Below are positions 21,280-32,005 of a stretch of 64,000 nt of DNA, in pieces. This DNA comes from Medakamo hakoo. Its lineage: Eukaryota; Chlorophyta; Trebouxiophyceae; Coccomyxaceae. Both the position numbers and the translations under genes were made by a program. Positions within the stretch are counted from its first letter, which is position 1. Every line of letters begins with the position of its first letter. The DNA lies in NCBI GenBank assembly GCA_026636295.1, contig CP089462.1, positions 248,001 to 312,000 of the forward strand. The letters are read 5' to 3'. Below the pieces are notes generated by a model. It was not told where the DNA came from. It saw nothing but the letters and a program-made list of their open reading frames with translations, and did no database searches.

Positions 21280-21627
21280 GGTCGCGCAAGCGAGCAGCGT
21301 GAACCCAAAAAAATACACTCCAATGCCCGCACAGAGCGAGCACACAGTTGCTGCTTCAGGCGTGGCACGCGCGCCCACTCCCACACCGAAAAAGCGAAAA
21401 GCGCAGCGCTGCCCCATTCAGGATAGCGCACGCCTCGGCTTTGGGTCTGCCGCAAGCTCGGTACACAGGACACCTGACTGCGAGCGCCGGACGAGCGCGC
21501 CGGCGGAACGCTGCCCTCTTTTTGAGTGGAAAAGGCCCGTCGCTCTCGCGCGGCCGCGGCCGACGCCGACGCCGACCCAGCTCTCCTTCCTCTCACTTCA
21601 CGCCCAGGCGGGGCACACAGTGCGACC
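21280..21627. other. Divergent intergenic region, SNF2/RING and ECH2-like genes
   Basis: These 348 bp must hold both promoters. On the minus strand an AT-rich run (about 21308-21318) lies 30-40 bp before the SNF2 start codon and is the only TATA-like signal seen. No gene is visible. Confidence 0.4.
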
Positions 21628-22714
21628 ATGCCGCCCAAACCCACGTCTCTGCCCACGCCACTGGCCACAACGCTGTCTCGCACCTTCCCGTCCATCGCGT
21701 ACACCTACTCCGAGCGAGACGTCGCTCTGTACGCTCTGTCCGTCGGGTGTGGCACATCCCACCTGGCCTCCGTCTATGAAAACGATGCGGCCTTTGCGCC
21801 GCTACCCACGTTCAGCTGTGTGTTTCCGTACCACGGACTCCTAGCGGAAGTGCCGTTCAAGGAGATGGTGCCCAACTTCAGTCCGGTGAGTTGAGAGCGG
21901 GAAAAGAAACGCAGCGTGTCGTGCCTCGCGCTCGACCACCGCGCCCGCCCGTCCGTGCCTCACTCTCCGCCACACACACACACACACATTCCCTCACCTC
22001 CAGATGGGCGTCCTGCACGGCGAGCAGTACGTGGAAATCCGGCGCCCGCTCCCACCCGCCACCACCGTGACCACGACGCCGCACGTCGTGTCCATCACGG
22101 ACAAAGGCCGGGCGGCGGTCCTGGTCATCGCCGCCGAATCGCGCGTCGCCGGGGCCGCCACGCCGTCCGTCTACCAGGAGATCACCGTCTTCGCGCGTGG
22201 GTCGGGCGGCTTTGGACCCACGGAACCGGGGCGGCCGCGGCCGTCTGCCGCGACCGCGCCCGCCGACCCTCCAGCCGGGGTGGCGCCCACCGCGGCCAGC
22301 ACCGCCGTCGTCCCTGACACCGCCGCGCTGCTGTACCGGCTGACGGGCGACCTCAACCCCCTCCACGCCGACCCGGAATTTGCGGCCCTGGCCGGCTTTG
22401 ACAGGCCCATCCTGCACGGCTTGGCCACGCTGGCGTACGCGGTGCGGGCGGTGATGGACGCCTTTGCGGGCGGCGACCCGGCGCTCGTCCGCACGGTCAA
22501 AGGCCGCATGGCCGCGCACGTCTTCCCAGGGGACGAGCTAGAAACGGTGATGTGGGCGGTGCCCGGCCGGCGGGACGCACCGCACACCTGGCAGCGGATT
22601 GTTTTCATCGTGCGGGCGAGGAGTGGGCGTGGGGAGGCGCGGCTCGTGATCAGTGGCGGCGCGGTCGAGGTCGGGCCGGTGAGTGACGGTGGGGGCGGGC
22701 GGGCGCGGCTCTAG
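21628..22714 (+). CDS. ECH2: MaoC-type enoyl-CoA hydratase 2, peroxisomal
   Basis: Two exons (21628-21885 and 22004-22714) give 322 residues with the double hot-dog fold of hydratase 2, which hydrates trans-2-enoyl-CoA to (R)-3-hydroxyacyl-CoA. The N-terminal half carries YTYSERDVALYALSVG and LHGEQYVEIRRPLP. The C-terminal half has the catalytic hydratase-2 motif at about 195-224: YRLTGDLNPLHADPEF followed by GFDRPILHG, with the Asp and His pair used in catalysis. In plants ECH2 works in peroxisomal degradation of fatty acids with double bonds at even positions. The predicted C-terminus ends in ARL, a canonical type 1 peroxisomal targeting signal, which supports both the location and the chosen stop. 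Its stop lies 43 bp from that of the convergent flavin monooxygenase gene. Confidence 0.92.
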
Positions 22715-22757
22715 ACACTTACACACACTGTTGCTTCAACTGTCACCGCCCACTCCC

Positions 22758-24395
22758 TCATTCCTCGGCCGTGCGCCCGGCAGCCCAGGGACCCACGGGC
22801 ATGTCCGCCGCGTCCGGGCCGGGGAGCCAGCCCGTGCGCTTTCGCCTGGCCTTGCCATGGTCGGCCGCCACATTCTCCGCCAGCGTCAGCGCGGTCGCGG
22901 CCTGCGCCGCCAGGCGGCCCACGATAAAGTAGAGGCCGGCCACGGGCGTGCGCGCGCCTGAGACGATCTTGCCGCCCGCCGCGTCTTGCGGCCGCACCAA
23001 AAACGTCCCCGGCGCCAACCCAGACCGCCCGCCGCCCATGCCCAACCGAGCCTTCACGTCCGGCGGCAGCAGCGCCGCCGCCTGGGTCATCGAGTCAAAG
23101 CCCGTGCACAAGACGACGGCGTCGACGCCGTCCAGGACGGAGCCGTCGTCCAGGTGGACGGCCGACCCCGGGCCCAAGCGGTCCACGCCCGCGCGTTTGA
23201 CCCTCACGGCACCGGAGGAAATGACGGCCAGCGCGCCCGTGTCCATGACCTGCACGCTGCCGGTGGCCTTTGTCCACTCCACGGGCGCGTGCGCTCCACG
23301 CCCGGGCAGGATGTCCAAGCCGTGCGCGGCGGCGGTGGCGCCCCACGCCCGCACGGCGCGCGCGGCCAGGGCGGCGTCGAACAGCGTGTTCAGGGCGTCG
23401 GCGGCGGCGCGGAGCACGGACGCGACACCCATCCGCAGCGGCAGGCCGCTCGCCTCCACCCAGGCCGCCGCGGCCTCGCCCCACGCGCTGGGCAGCCAGG
23501 GAAACGCGTGGTTGGTCTCCTGGAACCGGCCAACGTCGGCCTGCGGGGACAGGGCGCGGGAGGCCGGGTCGCGGACGGCGAGGACGATGTTAGCTGCCGG
23601 CGCCGCGGCCAGTTCCTGCAGGACGTCCGACGCCGAGTTGCCGAAGCCGACGATGAGCACGCGCTGGCCTTTGAAGGCGGCCGCGACAGACCCGGCCGCG
23701 GCTGAGATGTCGGACGAGTGGAGGACCCGGCCGCTGAAGGCGGCGGACGCGGCCTTGCCCGCCCAGGCCGGCAGCCGGGGCGAACTGTACAAGCCGCCGT
23801 CGGCAAAGACGACGGTGGGGGTGGTGTAGACGGCGGACGAGCCGTCGCTCAGACGGGCCGTGACGCGCCAGCAGCTGCCGTCGGCGGCGCGCTGCACGCC
23901 CGTCACGTCGTGCCCGCCCCGCCAGTCCAGGCGCTGGATCTTCGCGTACGCGTCCAGGTAGTCTGCGAAGACAGCCGCGGGCACGTAGACGGGCAGGGAC
24001 GCCGGCAGGGGCATGAAGGGCAGGGAGCACTCGTCAGCCAGGTCGTGCAGGTGGAGGGACGCATACCGGGTGCGCCAGCCCTCGCCGGGCGCGGACCGCC
24101 GGTCCAGGATGGCGGCGCAGACGCCGGCGTTGGCCAGTGCCGCGCCCGCGGCCAGCCCCGCGGACGCGCCGCCGATGACGACGGCGTCCACGGTGGTCGA
24201 CGGCGTGGCCGCGGACACGGCGGCTTGTTGTCGGGCAAACGCGGCGGCGGTCGGCCGGGCCGGGCGGTTGGCGGAGAGGCGGAGGAGGCCGCCGGACAGG
24301 GCGCGGAGGGCGTGGTCCAGGAGGGCGAGGAGGAGCAGGGTGGCCTCGCCCGCGGCCATGCGCACGCGGAGGGCGGGCGTCGGGTGGTTTGCCAT
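22758..24395 (-). CDS. Flavin-containing monooxygenase (FMO/YUCCA-like)
   Basis: This intronless gene codes for 545 residues. It has two nucleotide-binding Rossmann motifs in the usual FMO order: VVIGGASAGLAAGAAL (75-) for FAD and VLIVGFGNSASDVLQEL (about 243-) for NADPH. Between them are RYASLHLHDLADECSLPF and the region before the second motif with VVFADGGLYSSPRLP. A late VVLCTGFDS segment matches the ATG-type motif of plant FMOs. Class B monooxygenases of this kind oxygenate small nucleophilic substrates, and YUCCA members make auxin, but the substrate here cannot be told. A hydrophobic helix at residues 14-38 could anchor the protein to a membrane. The first glycine motif is GGASAG rather than GxGxxG. 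ATG 24395 was preferred because sequence upstream looks non-coding. Confidence 0.85.
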   Translation of the reverse strand: MANHPTPALRVRMAAGEATLLLLALLDHALRALSGGLLRLSANRPARPTAAAFARQQAAVSAATPSTTVDAVVIGGASAGLAAGAALANAGVCAAILDRRSAPGEGWRTRYASLHLHDLADECSLPFMPLPASLPVYVPAAVFADYLDAYAKIQRLDWRGGHDVTGVQRAADGSCWRVTARLSDGSSAVYTTPTVVFADGGLYSSPRLPAWAGKAASAAFSGRVLHSSDISAAAGSVAAAFKGQRVLIVGFGNSASDVLQELAAAPAANIVLAVRDPASRALSPQADVGRFQETNHAFPWLPSAWGEAAAAWVEASGLPLRMGVASVLRAAADALNTLFDAALAARAVRAWGATAAAHGLDILPGRGAHAPVEWTKATGSVQVMDTGALAVISSGAVRVKRAGVDRLGPGSAVHLDDGSVLDGVDAVVLCTGFDSMTQAAALLPPDVKARLGMGGGRSGLAPGTFLVRPQDAAGGKIVSGARTPVAGLYFIVGRLAAQAATALTLAENVAADHGKARRKRTGWLPGPDAADMPVGPWAAGRTAEE

Positions 24396-24711
24396 GGCCG
24401 GTCGACGTCGGTTTGGTCTTCCTCTTGTGTTGTGCTTTGGCTGGTCTCTTGGACTAGCGCAGCGGGCGGTGTAGCGGGTCGCCCCCACCGCGGGCGCCGT
24501 GACTCTATTATCGCCCTCGTCGGAAAAAGAGAATAGTGAGGAGAGCGCCTCCCATCAAAACTAGGTCCAACGCACACACGCATGCGTGGAGGGGCACAGT
24601 CCCGTTGCAAGCACGCAGCGCGCCATGCTTTCTTCAGTCCCCACCATCAAGCCTGACACTTGATACTCGCTCAACAGCAGGAAGGCGAGGGCGGAGTGAA
24701 AAAGAGGCACC
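24396..24711. other. Divergent intergenic region, FMO and ALMT/FUSC-like genes
   Basis: These 316 bp separate two start codons pointing apart. There is an A-rich run (about 24523-24537) in the middle but no clear TATA box, RNA or reading frame. Confidence 0.4.
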
Positions 24712-26700
24712 ATGCGCAAGCCCACGGCCCGCGAACTCAAGGACGCCAGCCGCGTCGCCCTGATCATGGCCCTGCTGACGGCGGCCGCGTCCTTCACGTA
24801 CGAGTACGGCGACGTGCCGCCCCTGCCGCCGACCAAGGGCAGCCTGAAAACCATCGCGCTGCGCGACCTGTCGTGGGTGCTCGTCACGGCCGTCGTCCTC
24901 CTCATCCCCCGCCTCGGCGAGACGGGCACGAAATGCTTGGAGCGCTTGGTCGGCACCACCCTGGGCGGGGGCGCCGGCCTCATCGCCGCGCTGACCCACT
25001 CTGCGCCCGTCGCCACGCTGGTCGCGGCCGGGACGGGCGCGGTGGGCGAACTGCTGGGGTCGGCGGGCGGGCATTCGTACGCGGGCAAGATGGTGTCCGT
25101 CACTTACGCCGTCGTCGCCATGCCCAGCTTCGGCTCGTTCGGCCAGCCGCGGTCGAGGGCCGTGGACGGCGCCGTCATCAAGCTGGCCGTCGAACGCCTG
25201 GTGGCCGTCGTCATTGGCGTCGGCCTCGTCTACCTGTCGTCCATCGTCTGGTTCCCGCGCGCCGCGTCGGAAGAAGCGTTCGGCTTTGCGGAAGACACGG
25301 TGTGCGCGCTGCGCGACATGGCGGCCGTGTCTTTCCATCCCGCCGTGGTCATGTGTCGGGATGATGACGACGACAACGGCGCCAAGGCGCCGCTGGGCGC
25401 GTTCGCGGCCCTGCCGTCCCCGCGCACGCCCGCGGCCAAGGCCGCGTACTTGGCCCGCCTGGCCACGGGGTCGCTGGCCCCCACCACGGACGCGGCAGTG
25501 CGCGCCGCCCACATCGCCAACTGCGAAGCCCGGCTGCAAGCGGCGGCGGTGGCGCGGGGCAGGCTGAAAACTGCGCTGGACGTCGCCCGCAACGAGGTCG
25601 TCGTCGGCCGCCTGCCCTTCATGTCGTGTGAGGGCTGCTGTGTTCCCCAGCGGCCTGCTGGCGTTGCAAATGTCCCGGAAGGCGACGCCATGGTCGCGGC
25701 CGCGTCGACGGCCCTGCCCACGCCCGACGAGCCGCCGCCTCCACCGCCGGCAGGTCGACAGGCCGTCGCGTGGCGGCCTGTCTACATTCCGACGCTCGGC
25801 GCGGCCGACGCGTCGTGGATCCGGCGCTTGGCTCCCGCGGCTTTCGCCCGGCGTGCCCTGCCGTCGGCGCAACTGGCGGACGTCGGCGCCGCCTGCGGTG
25901 CCGTCGGCCGCGCCCTGTGGATCTCCGGCGACGCCGCTGGCGGCGGCTTCCCGCGCTACATGAGCGACCTGGTGAAAGAACGGTACGGCGACGGCGTCGT
26001 GCCGACAGTCACGGCGTCCGTGGCAAAGGGGCGCGGTGGCCTACCGTCAGCCAAAAGCGCGCCGCAGCCGCTGTCGTCCTCTCACGCGGCCACCGACACG
26101 GCCGCCCAGGCAGCTGAGAGAGCCGAAGCCGCGGGCGTGGTGGAAGACCTCGCCGCCCTCGTCTCCGACTGCCTGACTGAAGCGTTGGACGCCCTGGTGG
26201 CCGCGCGCCAGACCTACATGAACGGCGCCGTGCCGCCTGGAGCGCAGCGGGCCGCGCTCGCGAAAGACGCAGCAGCGGCGGCCGATCCGGCCACGCCCTC
26301 CGCCGCCGCCGTCCGCGCGCGCTGGCCGGCCCTCCGCCGCTTGCAAGAGGCACAGATCGCCATCGGCCAGCGGCGTTGTGCGTTCGACCAGGCCGAACAA
26401 GCGACGCTGGAGGGCGTGGAGCGCATGCACGAGCGGCGGGCCAGCCGGCTGGCGTCCAGCCGCGAGCAAGGCGGCGACGGTGCGGGCGCGGACAGCGCGC
26501 CCTCGTCGCCGGCCAGCCCCGCCTCCCTCCCGCCCCTCCCGCCCGTCCGCCTGCCAAACACACTGGAAGCGAGCGCCGTGCGCATCCGGTGGCTGGCACT
26601 CCTGTTTGGGTTCAATGAATGTCGGCGCGGGCTGGAAGAGCTGGCCGCCGCCGTGGAAGCTCTGAGGGACGCGTGCGAAGCGGCCGTAAAGGGAGGCTAG
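24712..26700 (+). CDS. ALMT/FUSC-type membrane transporter
   Basis: This single-exon gene codes for 662 residues. The first 190 hold about six hydrophobic segments (ASRVALIMALLTAAASF, LSWVLVTAVVLLIPRL, TTLGGGAGLIAALT, VATLVAAGTGAVGELLG, VSVTYAVVAMPSF, LVAVVIGVGLVYLSSIVW). The LERLVGTTLGGGAGLI stretch is the R..GT.lgg signature shared by aluminium-activated malate transporters and fusaric-acid-resistance proteins. The remaining 470 residues are soluble and largely helical, as in ALMT proteins, with low-complexity linkers. ALMTs are anion channels for malate in plant membranes. FUSC proteins export aromatic acids in bacteria. Superfamily membership is clear; the transported ion is not. Its stop codon is 64 bp from that of the convergent SEC23-like gene. 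Confidence 0.75.
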   Translation: MRKPTARELKDASRVALIMALLTAAASFTYEYGDVPPLPPTKGSLKTIALRDLSWVLVTAVVLLIPRLGETGTKCLERLVGTTLGGGAGLIAALTHSAPVATLVAAGTGAVGELLGSAGGHSYAGKMVSVTYAVVAMPSFGSFGQPRSRAVDGAVIKLAVERLVAVVIGVGLVYLSSIVWFPRAASEEAFGFAEDTVCALRDMAAVSFHPAVVMCRDDDDDNGAKAPLGAFAALPSPRTPAAKAAYLARLATGSLAPTTDAAVRAAHIANCEARLQAAAVARGRLKTALDVARNEVVVGRLPFMSCEGCCVPQRPAGVANVPEGDAMVAAASTALPTPDEPPPPPPAGRQAVAWRPVYIPTLGAADASWIRRLAPAAFARRALPSAQLADVGAACGAVGRALWISGDAAGGGFPRYMSDLVKERYGDGVVPTVTASVAKGRGGLPSAKSAPQPLSSSHAATDTAAQAAERAEAAGVVEDLAALVSDCLTEALDALVAARQTYMNGAVPPGAQRAALAKDAAAAADPATPSAAAVRARWPALRRLQEAQIAIGQRRCAFDQAEQATLEGVERMHERRASRLASSREQGGDGAGADSAPSSPASPASLPPLPPVRLPNTLEASAVRIRWLALLFGFNECRRGLEELAAAVEALRDACEAAVKGG

Positions 26701-26764
26701 GTTGTGATTGTTGTTGGGAGTGTTGTGATGTCATGTCTCGTGGTGTCGGACCTAACAATGTTTT

Positions 26765-29352
26765 CTACACGCCCGCCCCATCACGCAGCAGCGCGCGCGC
26801 GTCCTCTGTCACGCCCGCCAAAAAGGCGGCCAGGCCGCCGCCGCCCGGTGCGGGGGCGCCGTCTTCACCCACGTCGTCCACCAAAAAGGGATGCAAGGCA
26901 GCTGCAGCCGCGTCGGCACCAGACACAAAGGCGACGCGGGGCGCGACGGTGGGCCGCCGGGCGCGGGCGGCGTCGACGGCGGCGCGCAGGGCGGAGCCAC
27001 GCGGCGGTGGAAACGCGCCACCGCCGCCTTCCACGCACACCACAACCAGCGCGTCATGCGCGTCCAGGCAGTACAAGGGCGGCCCGCACGCCAGGGCGGC
27101 GGCCGTCAGCGGCAGCAACAGCGGCAGCGGGAGGTCGGACGGCTGCTGGGACCCCCCTCCTCCAGCGGCAGGCGCCGGGCGCGGGTCGGCCAGCAGCAGG
27201 CCTGGCCCGCCGCCGCCGCCCTCGTCGCCAGGCGCCCGCACGACCGCGTCCGCCCCCTCCCACGCCGTCAGCTCCGGGTACAGGGCCCGGGCCAGGTCCA
27301 GGGGAGGCAGCCAGCCCAGGCGGGCGGCGTCCAGCGCGGCGCCGTCGGGGTCGTCGTCACCCAGCAGGCGGGACCGGTGCAGGCCGTGGACGAGGCGGGG
27401 CAGCGCGCGCAGCGCGGCCGCGGCCGGCCCTTCCCCGCCACCACCCTCGCACCCTCTGAACCTCGCGTCCGCCGCCGCTTCCGGGTCGGCGGGCCCGTCC
27501 ACGTGCGCCCGGGCGGCCGTCAGCAGGACCAGCCAGTCGCGCAGCAGGCCTTGGGCGCCGTGCCCGCCCTCTGCCGCCGCAGCGCGGGCGGCCTTGTGCG
27601 CCAGGAGGGCCAGAATGGGCGCGGGCGCCGCGCCCGCGTGGACGGCCGCCGGGTCGGGCGTGGGCGGCGACGGGAACGCCGCGGTGACGATGCGCAGGCG
27701 GCGGACAGGGATGAAGGGCGCGCCACCGTGCGGGCCGAGCCCTTCCAGCCGCCAGTAACGGAAGGCGGCCTGGGCCGCGGGTGGGGTCGACGGGTCGAGG
27801 CAGCGCCCCGCGCGCGACGGCGCGTGCTCCACGTCAAAGGCGACGGCCTCTCCCGGCGCGATGCGCGGCAGCGTGATGGCGTCGGACTGCGCGTCCGCCC
27901 TGCTCCCGTCCATGCCGGCGTACGCGCGGGCGACCCTCAGCCCGGGCGAGGACCGCACCCGCAGCTCGCCCGCGAGCGCGGTGCGCGTGGATGGAGACAC
28001 CAGGCGGCGCGCCAGCCCGGCCAGGCGGGCGTCTTCGCCCGTGCCGCCACGGCCGTCCGGGTTGAACACGCGGAGCACGCCACCCGTCGCGGACGTGAGC
28101 AGCGCGAGGGCGGCGGCGCCCCGCCCGGCGCCGTCGAGGAAAAAGACGTCGATGACCACGCCCAACGCCGCCGCCGCGGAGCCTGCCGCCGCCCAGAAGG
28201 CGTGCGGCCGGTCCAGGGGTTGGGACGGGGAGATGGCCCCGCGGCCGGCGTTGGGTGGGCCGCCCAGGAAGAGCATGAGGCGCGTGCCTAGGAGCGGGGG
28301 CGGGGCGGGCGCGGAGGAGGGCGGGGGAGGGGCGGGCGTGGGTGGCGTGCCCCCTCCCTCTCCGTCGTCGTCCGACCCGCACCCTCCACCGGCCGCCGCC
28401 ACCTCGGCCGCGCCCGCGGCTAGGTACGCCAGCAGGGCTTGCAACGCACCGCCGACAGCCGACCCGCCGCCCGCCGCGTGCGTGGCTTCCGCGACGGCGG
28501 CGTCCAGGGCAGCGGCCGTGCCAGTGGCAGCTCGGGGCAAAGGAGCCAGAAACGCGGGCGCGGGCAGGGCGTCTCCCACCTCCAGGGGGGCCGGCGGCCC
28601 TGCATCACCGTCCAGCAACGACACCACGCGGGCGGTGGACGCCCCGTCGCTGCACGCCCGCGGGTCGAAGAGGGTGAGCTGGGAGGAGGCAGCGGCGACG
28701 CCCAGGCGGGCGCCGGGCGGGAGGGCGGCCGCGACGGCGGTGAGGGCGGCCCGCGCGCACTCCGCCACCGCGGGCGCGGCGTGCGAGTTGCCCAGGTCGA
28801 TGAGGCCGACGACGGCCGTGGCCGGCAGCCCCCCGCCGCCGGCGGAGGAGGGGGGCGCAGCCTCCGCCCCGCCCTCCACCCCGTCCCCGTCCGGCAGGTC
28901 GACCACGCCGCCCTCCGCCAGCTCCGGGCACGCGGCCCGGGAGGCGGGCAGCGCGTACCGGGCGCCACTGGCTGACAGGTAGGCATTGGCGCGCCCGCAC
29001 AGGGCGCAGCTCCAGGACGCGGGGCCCCACACACAGGCGGCAGACGCGTAGGCAAAGCACGCTGAACAGCGGCCGACGTCGGCGCCGCGCGTCGGGATGG
29101 TCGACGTGCAGGCGGTGGTGCCCCCTCTTTCGCCATCGCTCCCGTTTCCCTCGCCCAGCGGGCACAGAACCAGTCCAAAAGGCAGGGCGGCCTCGTCCTT
29201 GACGTCGGCTGTGTTTGGGTCGTGTGTGCAGATGCGTGAGGGAAGCACAACCGCGCGCGCGACTGCATGCAGTGTCGCGATGCACGGCCGCGCGCAGCCC
29301 CGCCAAATCAACCCTCACCAGAGCACGGCGCCGCGTCGACCGTAAACTCCAT
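26765..29352 (-). CDS. SEC23/SEC24-family protein, unconventional plant-type SEC23-like
   Basis: Two exons on the minus strand (29352-29319 and 29208-26765) give 825 residues. The first exon is only 34 bases (MEFTVDAAPCS) and its GT-AG intron restores the family N-terminus ADVKDEAALPFGLVLCPL. A zinc-binding module follows near residue 58: CSAC, then CALC sixteen residues later, as in COPII SEC23/SEC24. The trunk (vWA-like) domain begins at VVGLIDLGN, with TRLMLFLGGPPNAG and the beta-sandwich and helical parts after it. The sequence most resembles the divergent SEC23-like group found alongside true SEC23 in plants. A role in COPII coat formation on the ER is therefore likely but not certain. 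The C-terminal gelsolin-like part is degenerate. Confidence 0.82.
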
Positions 29353-29669
29353 GACGCGGACAAGGTGCGCGGTCGGCCCGCGTGCGCCCGCGGTCAGCTC
29401 CGCGCCTGTGCGCGACTGCTCAAATAATGATAATCCATAATGGCGCACTCGACAAACACCACCCGTCCTCTCTTCTCGCCCAAAGGGGGAACACACATCG
29501 CACACGCCCGACACGCCCACCCCACCCCACCCCACACTTCGCATACTGAGCGGCAGCACACGCACGTGCACGTGCAAGAGTGCTGCCGCACTACGGAACG
29601 GGAAAACAGCGCATATCAGAACACATAGCGAGAAGCAAAACAAAAAGAGGCACAGGCGCATCACCCTTC
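29353..29669. other. Intergenic region between SEC23-like and TMEM214-like genes
   Basis: These 317 bp lie between two minus-strand genes: the promoter of the SEC23-like gene and the 3' flank of the TMEM214-like gene. The stretch contains CACCCCACC repeats and an AT-rich patch near 29420-29442. No gene is seen. Confidence 0.4.
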
Positions 29670-31786
29670 TCAAGCGGCGGCAGCGGCAGCCAGGCGGGCC
29701 GCTTCCGACGGCGTGGCCAGGGTGGCCAGGAACCGGCGCACAGCGTCGGCGATGTGGGCCGTCACCATGGCGGCCCGGGCCGACACGCTCGTCAGCAAGT
29801 CCTGGCCGACCGAGGTGCGGGCGACGAGCGTGCCCACGAGCGCGCACAGGGCCGCGCCCGCGACGGCCGCGCTGGCCGCGGTCGACCGCCCGCCCTTGTG
29901 CTTCTTGAACATGTGGGCGGTGGACTTGCGGGGCGGGTGGCGCTTGGACGCGGCCGGCGCGGCACCGCCGTCGGAGTGCGGCGCCGGCCTGGCCGGCGAC
30001 AAGGCGGCGGCTGAGTCAGACGGCGACCCGCCGCGCGCGCGCATGGCCAAGGCCGCGCCGGCCGTGGCCAGGGACGCCGCGACGGCTTTGCCCGCACTGG
30101 AGGAGACGGCCCCAGTCTCCAGGGACTGGCCGAACCGGGCCAGGGCTCCCGCCGCGGGCGACGCCTTGTCCAGCGGGAGGTCGGCCGAGACCGCGAGCGC
30201 GGCGACGAGGCGGGCCAGGGCGGCCGGCGACGACGACGCCAGGCCGCGCAGGGCGAAGAGCGCAACGTCCGCGTCCGCGTTGGCGGCGTGCAGGGCGTCG
30301 TCCGCCGCTTCCGCCGCGGCAGGGCTGGCCGCGTCGCCGGCGGCGGACGCGGTGGCGGCGGCGCGCGCGATGGCGGGCGGCACCCAGGCCGCTGGTTTGG
30401 CGCCGACCACGCCCGCCGCCCGCAGGGCCGGGCGCAGGGCGAGCAGGCGTCCCCGGACGGACGGCAGGGCGGACGGCGTGACACCCGCGGACGGCGGCCC
30501 ACCCCCCGCCGTGGCAGGCCGGCGGCGGGACGACGGGGTGGTGGCGGGCGGGCCGTCGGCCAGCCAGCACGCGCGCGTGACCGCGTCCGCGGCGCCCGCC
30601 GGCACGGCCGGCACCCCGCCTTTCGGGGACGGGGGCCCAGGCGCCAGCAGCTGTTCCAGCAGCGCCACGCCCGCTTCCGCGGCGGCGGGCGACAGGCGGG
30701 CCGCACCGTGCGACGGGGTCGACAGGGAGGCCAGGCCAACCAGGCCCGGCAGGAAGGCGGCGGCCGCGGCGGCGAGCGCGGCGGGGCGGTCGGCCTTGAA
30801 GGCGCCGCCGCCCGGGCCGGCCGGTTGGGCCAGGGCCCAGGCCAGGGTGGGGGCGGCGGACGGGGACAGCAGGGCGGACGGGCCGGCCGTGCCACGCGCC
30901 GCGGCGGACGCGCCCAACAGCGGCGCCGCGTCTGGGCGCGCACGCAGGAGCGTGGCCAGTGCGACGCACACGCCCGCGTCCGGGCCGGCCGGCGCGGACA
31001 CGGCGGCGTTGGCCAGGGCCAGGGCCAGGTCGCCGACGTCCGCGACGGCCGCGCCGTCGAAGGCGGACGCGGCCGTCGCCAGGATGCGGGCCGGGACGGC
31101 CGGCAGCAGGGCGGGGAGGGGCGGGAGGGCGGCGCCGGCGTACGCGCTGCACAGCCAGTCGATGGCGGCGCTGGCGCGCAGGGCGGCGTCGGAGGGGGAG
31201 GGGGGCGCGTCCGGCGTCGCGTCGGAGGCGCCCGCGATGGCGGCGGCCAGGGCGTCGCCGTCCAGGGTGGACGAGACCTGGAGGAGGGGGCAGGGGGAGG
31301 GAGAACAAAAAAAGCGGCGGGAGCGGGGGTGGGCGGTGAGAGGGTGCGGGTACGAGAGAGCATTCAAGCCGTGCGTCCCCCCCCCGCCAGGCGCGCATCC
31401 CCTCCAATGGCCCGCCCTCGCCCCGCGTCACCCCTCGCTCTGGCTCTTACCTCCTCGACCGAGGGCGGGCCGGGCGCCTTGGCCTTGGCTTTGGGCGGCC
31501 GAGGCGCCTTGGCCGCGCGCGGCGCGCTGCTCGTGCCCGCTGCCAGGACGGGCGCCCGCCGGTCGCGGTGCCCGCCTTCTGGGGAGGGCGCAGCCGGCGT
31601 GGCGGGTGGCGCCGGCGAGACGGAGCTGCCCGGCTGGCCCGAAGACGGCTTGGTCGGCGCAGGAGCGGGCTTGGCGGGCGGAGGAGGCGCGGACGCATTG
31701 CCCGCCTCGCGCGCCGGCGCTGGGTTTGCGCCCGCTCCAGCCGGCCGGCGGGCAGGGACGGTCGTCCACCCGTCGTCAGCAACCAT
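29670..31786 (-). CDS. TMEM214-like ER membrane protein
   Basis: Two exons (31786-31451 and 31277-29670) give 647 residues. The join yields PSVEEVSSTLDGDALAAAI, matching the start of the conserved region of TMEM214 (DUF2359) proteins, where VEE..S.ID..DL is typical. The opening VADDGWTTV is also characteristic. Later signatures are CVALATLLRARPDAAPLL, APTLAWALAQ and AAEAGVALLEQLL, which match the helical repeats of the family. Near the C-terminus a basic FKKHKGG patch precedes a single hydrophobic segment (SAAVAGAALCALVGTLVA), giving a tail-anchored topology expected at the ER. Animal TMEM214 anchors procaspase-4 at the ER; the plant and algal role is not established. The assignment rests on short motifs in a strongly Ala-biased protein. 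Confidence 0.6.
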
Positions 31787-32005
31787 GGCGGAGGGGGGGC
31801 GAGAGTGTCAGCGCGTTGGGGTAGAGAGCCTGGAGAGGGCGGGAGGTGGGTTGGGGCGCGCGGGGCTTGCCGCGCGTTCCTGCACACGAAACTGAAGAGT
31901 GTGTTGAAAGGAGCGGGCGCGCGCCTCTCCCACTGAGACGCGCGCTTGCCACGCGCCAGACGCAGACTCCCCTTGCGGCCTCGCTCTCAACCGGCCGCGC
32001 CAAAA

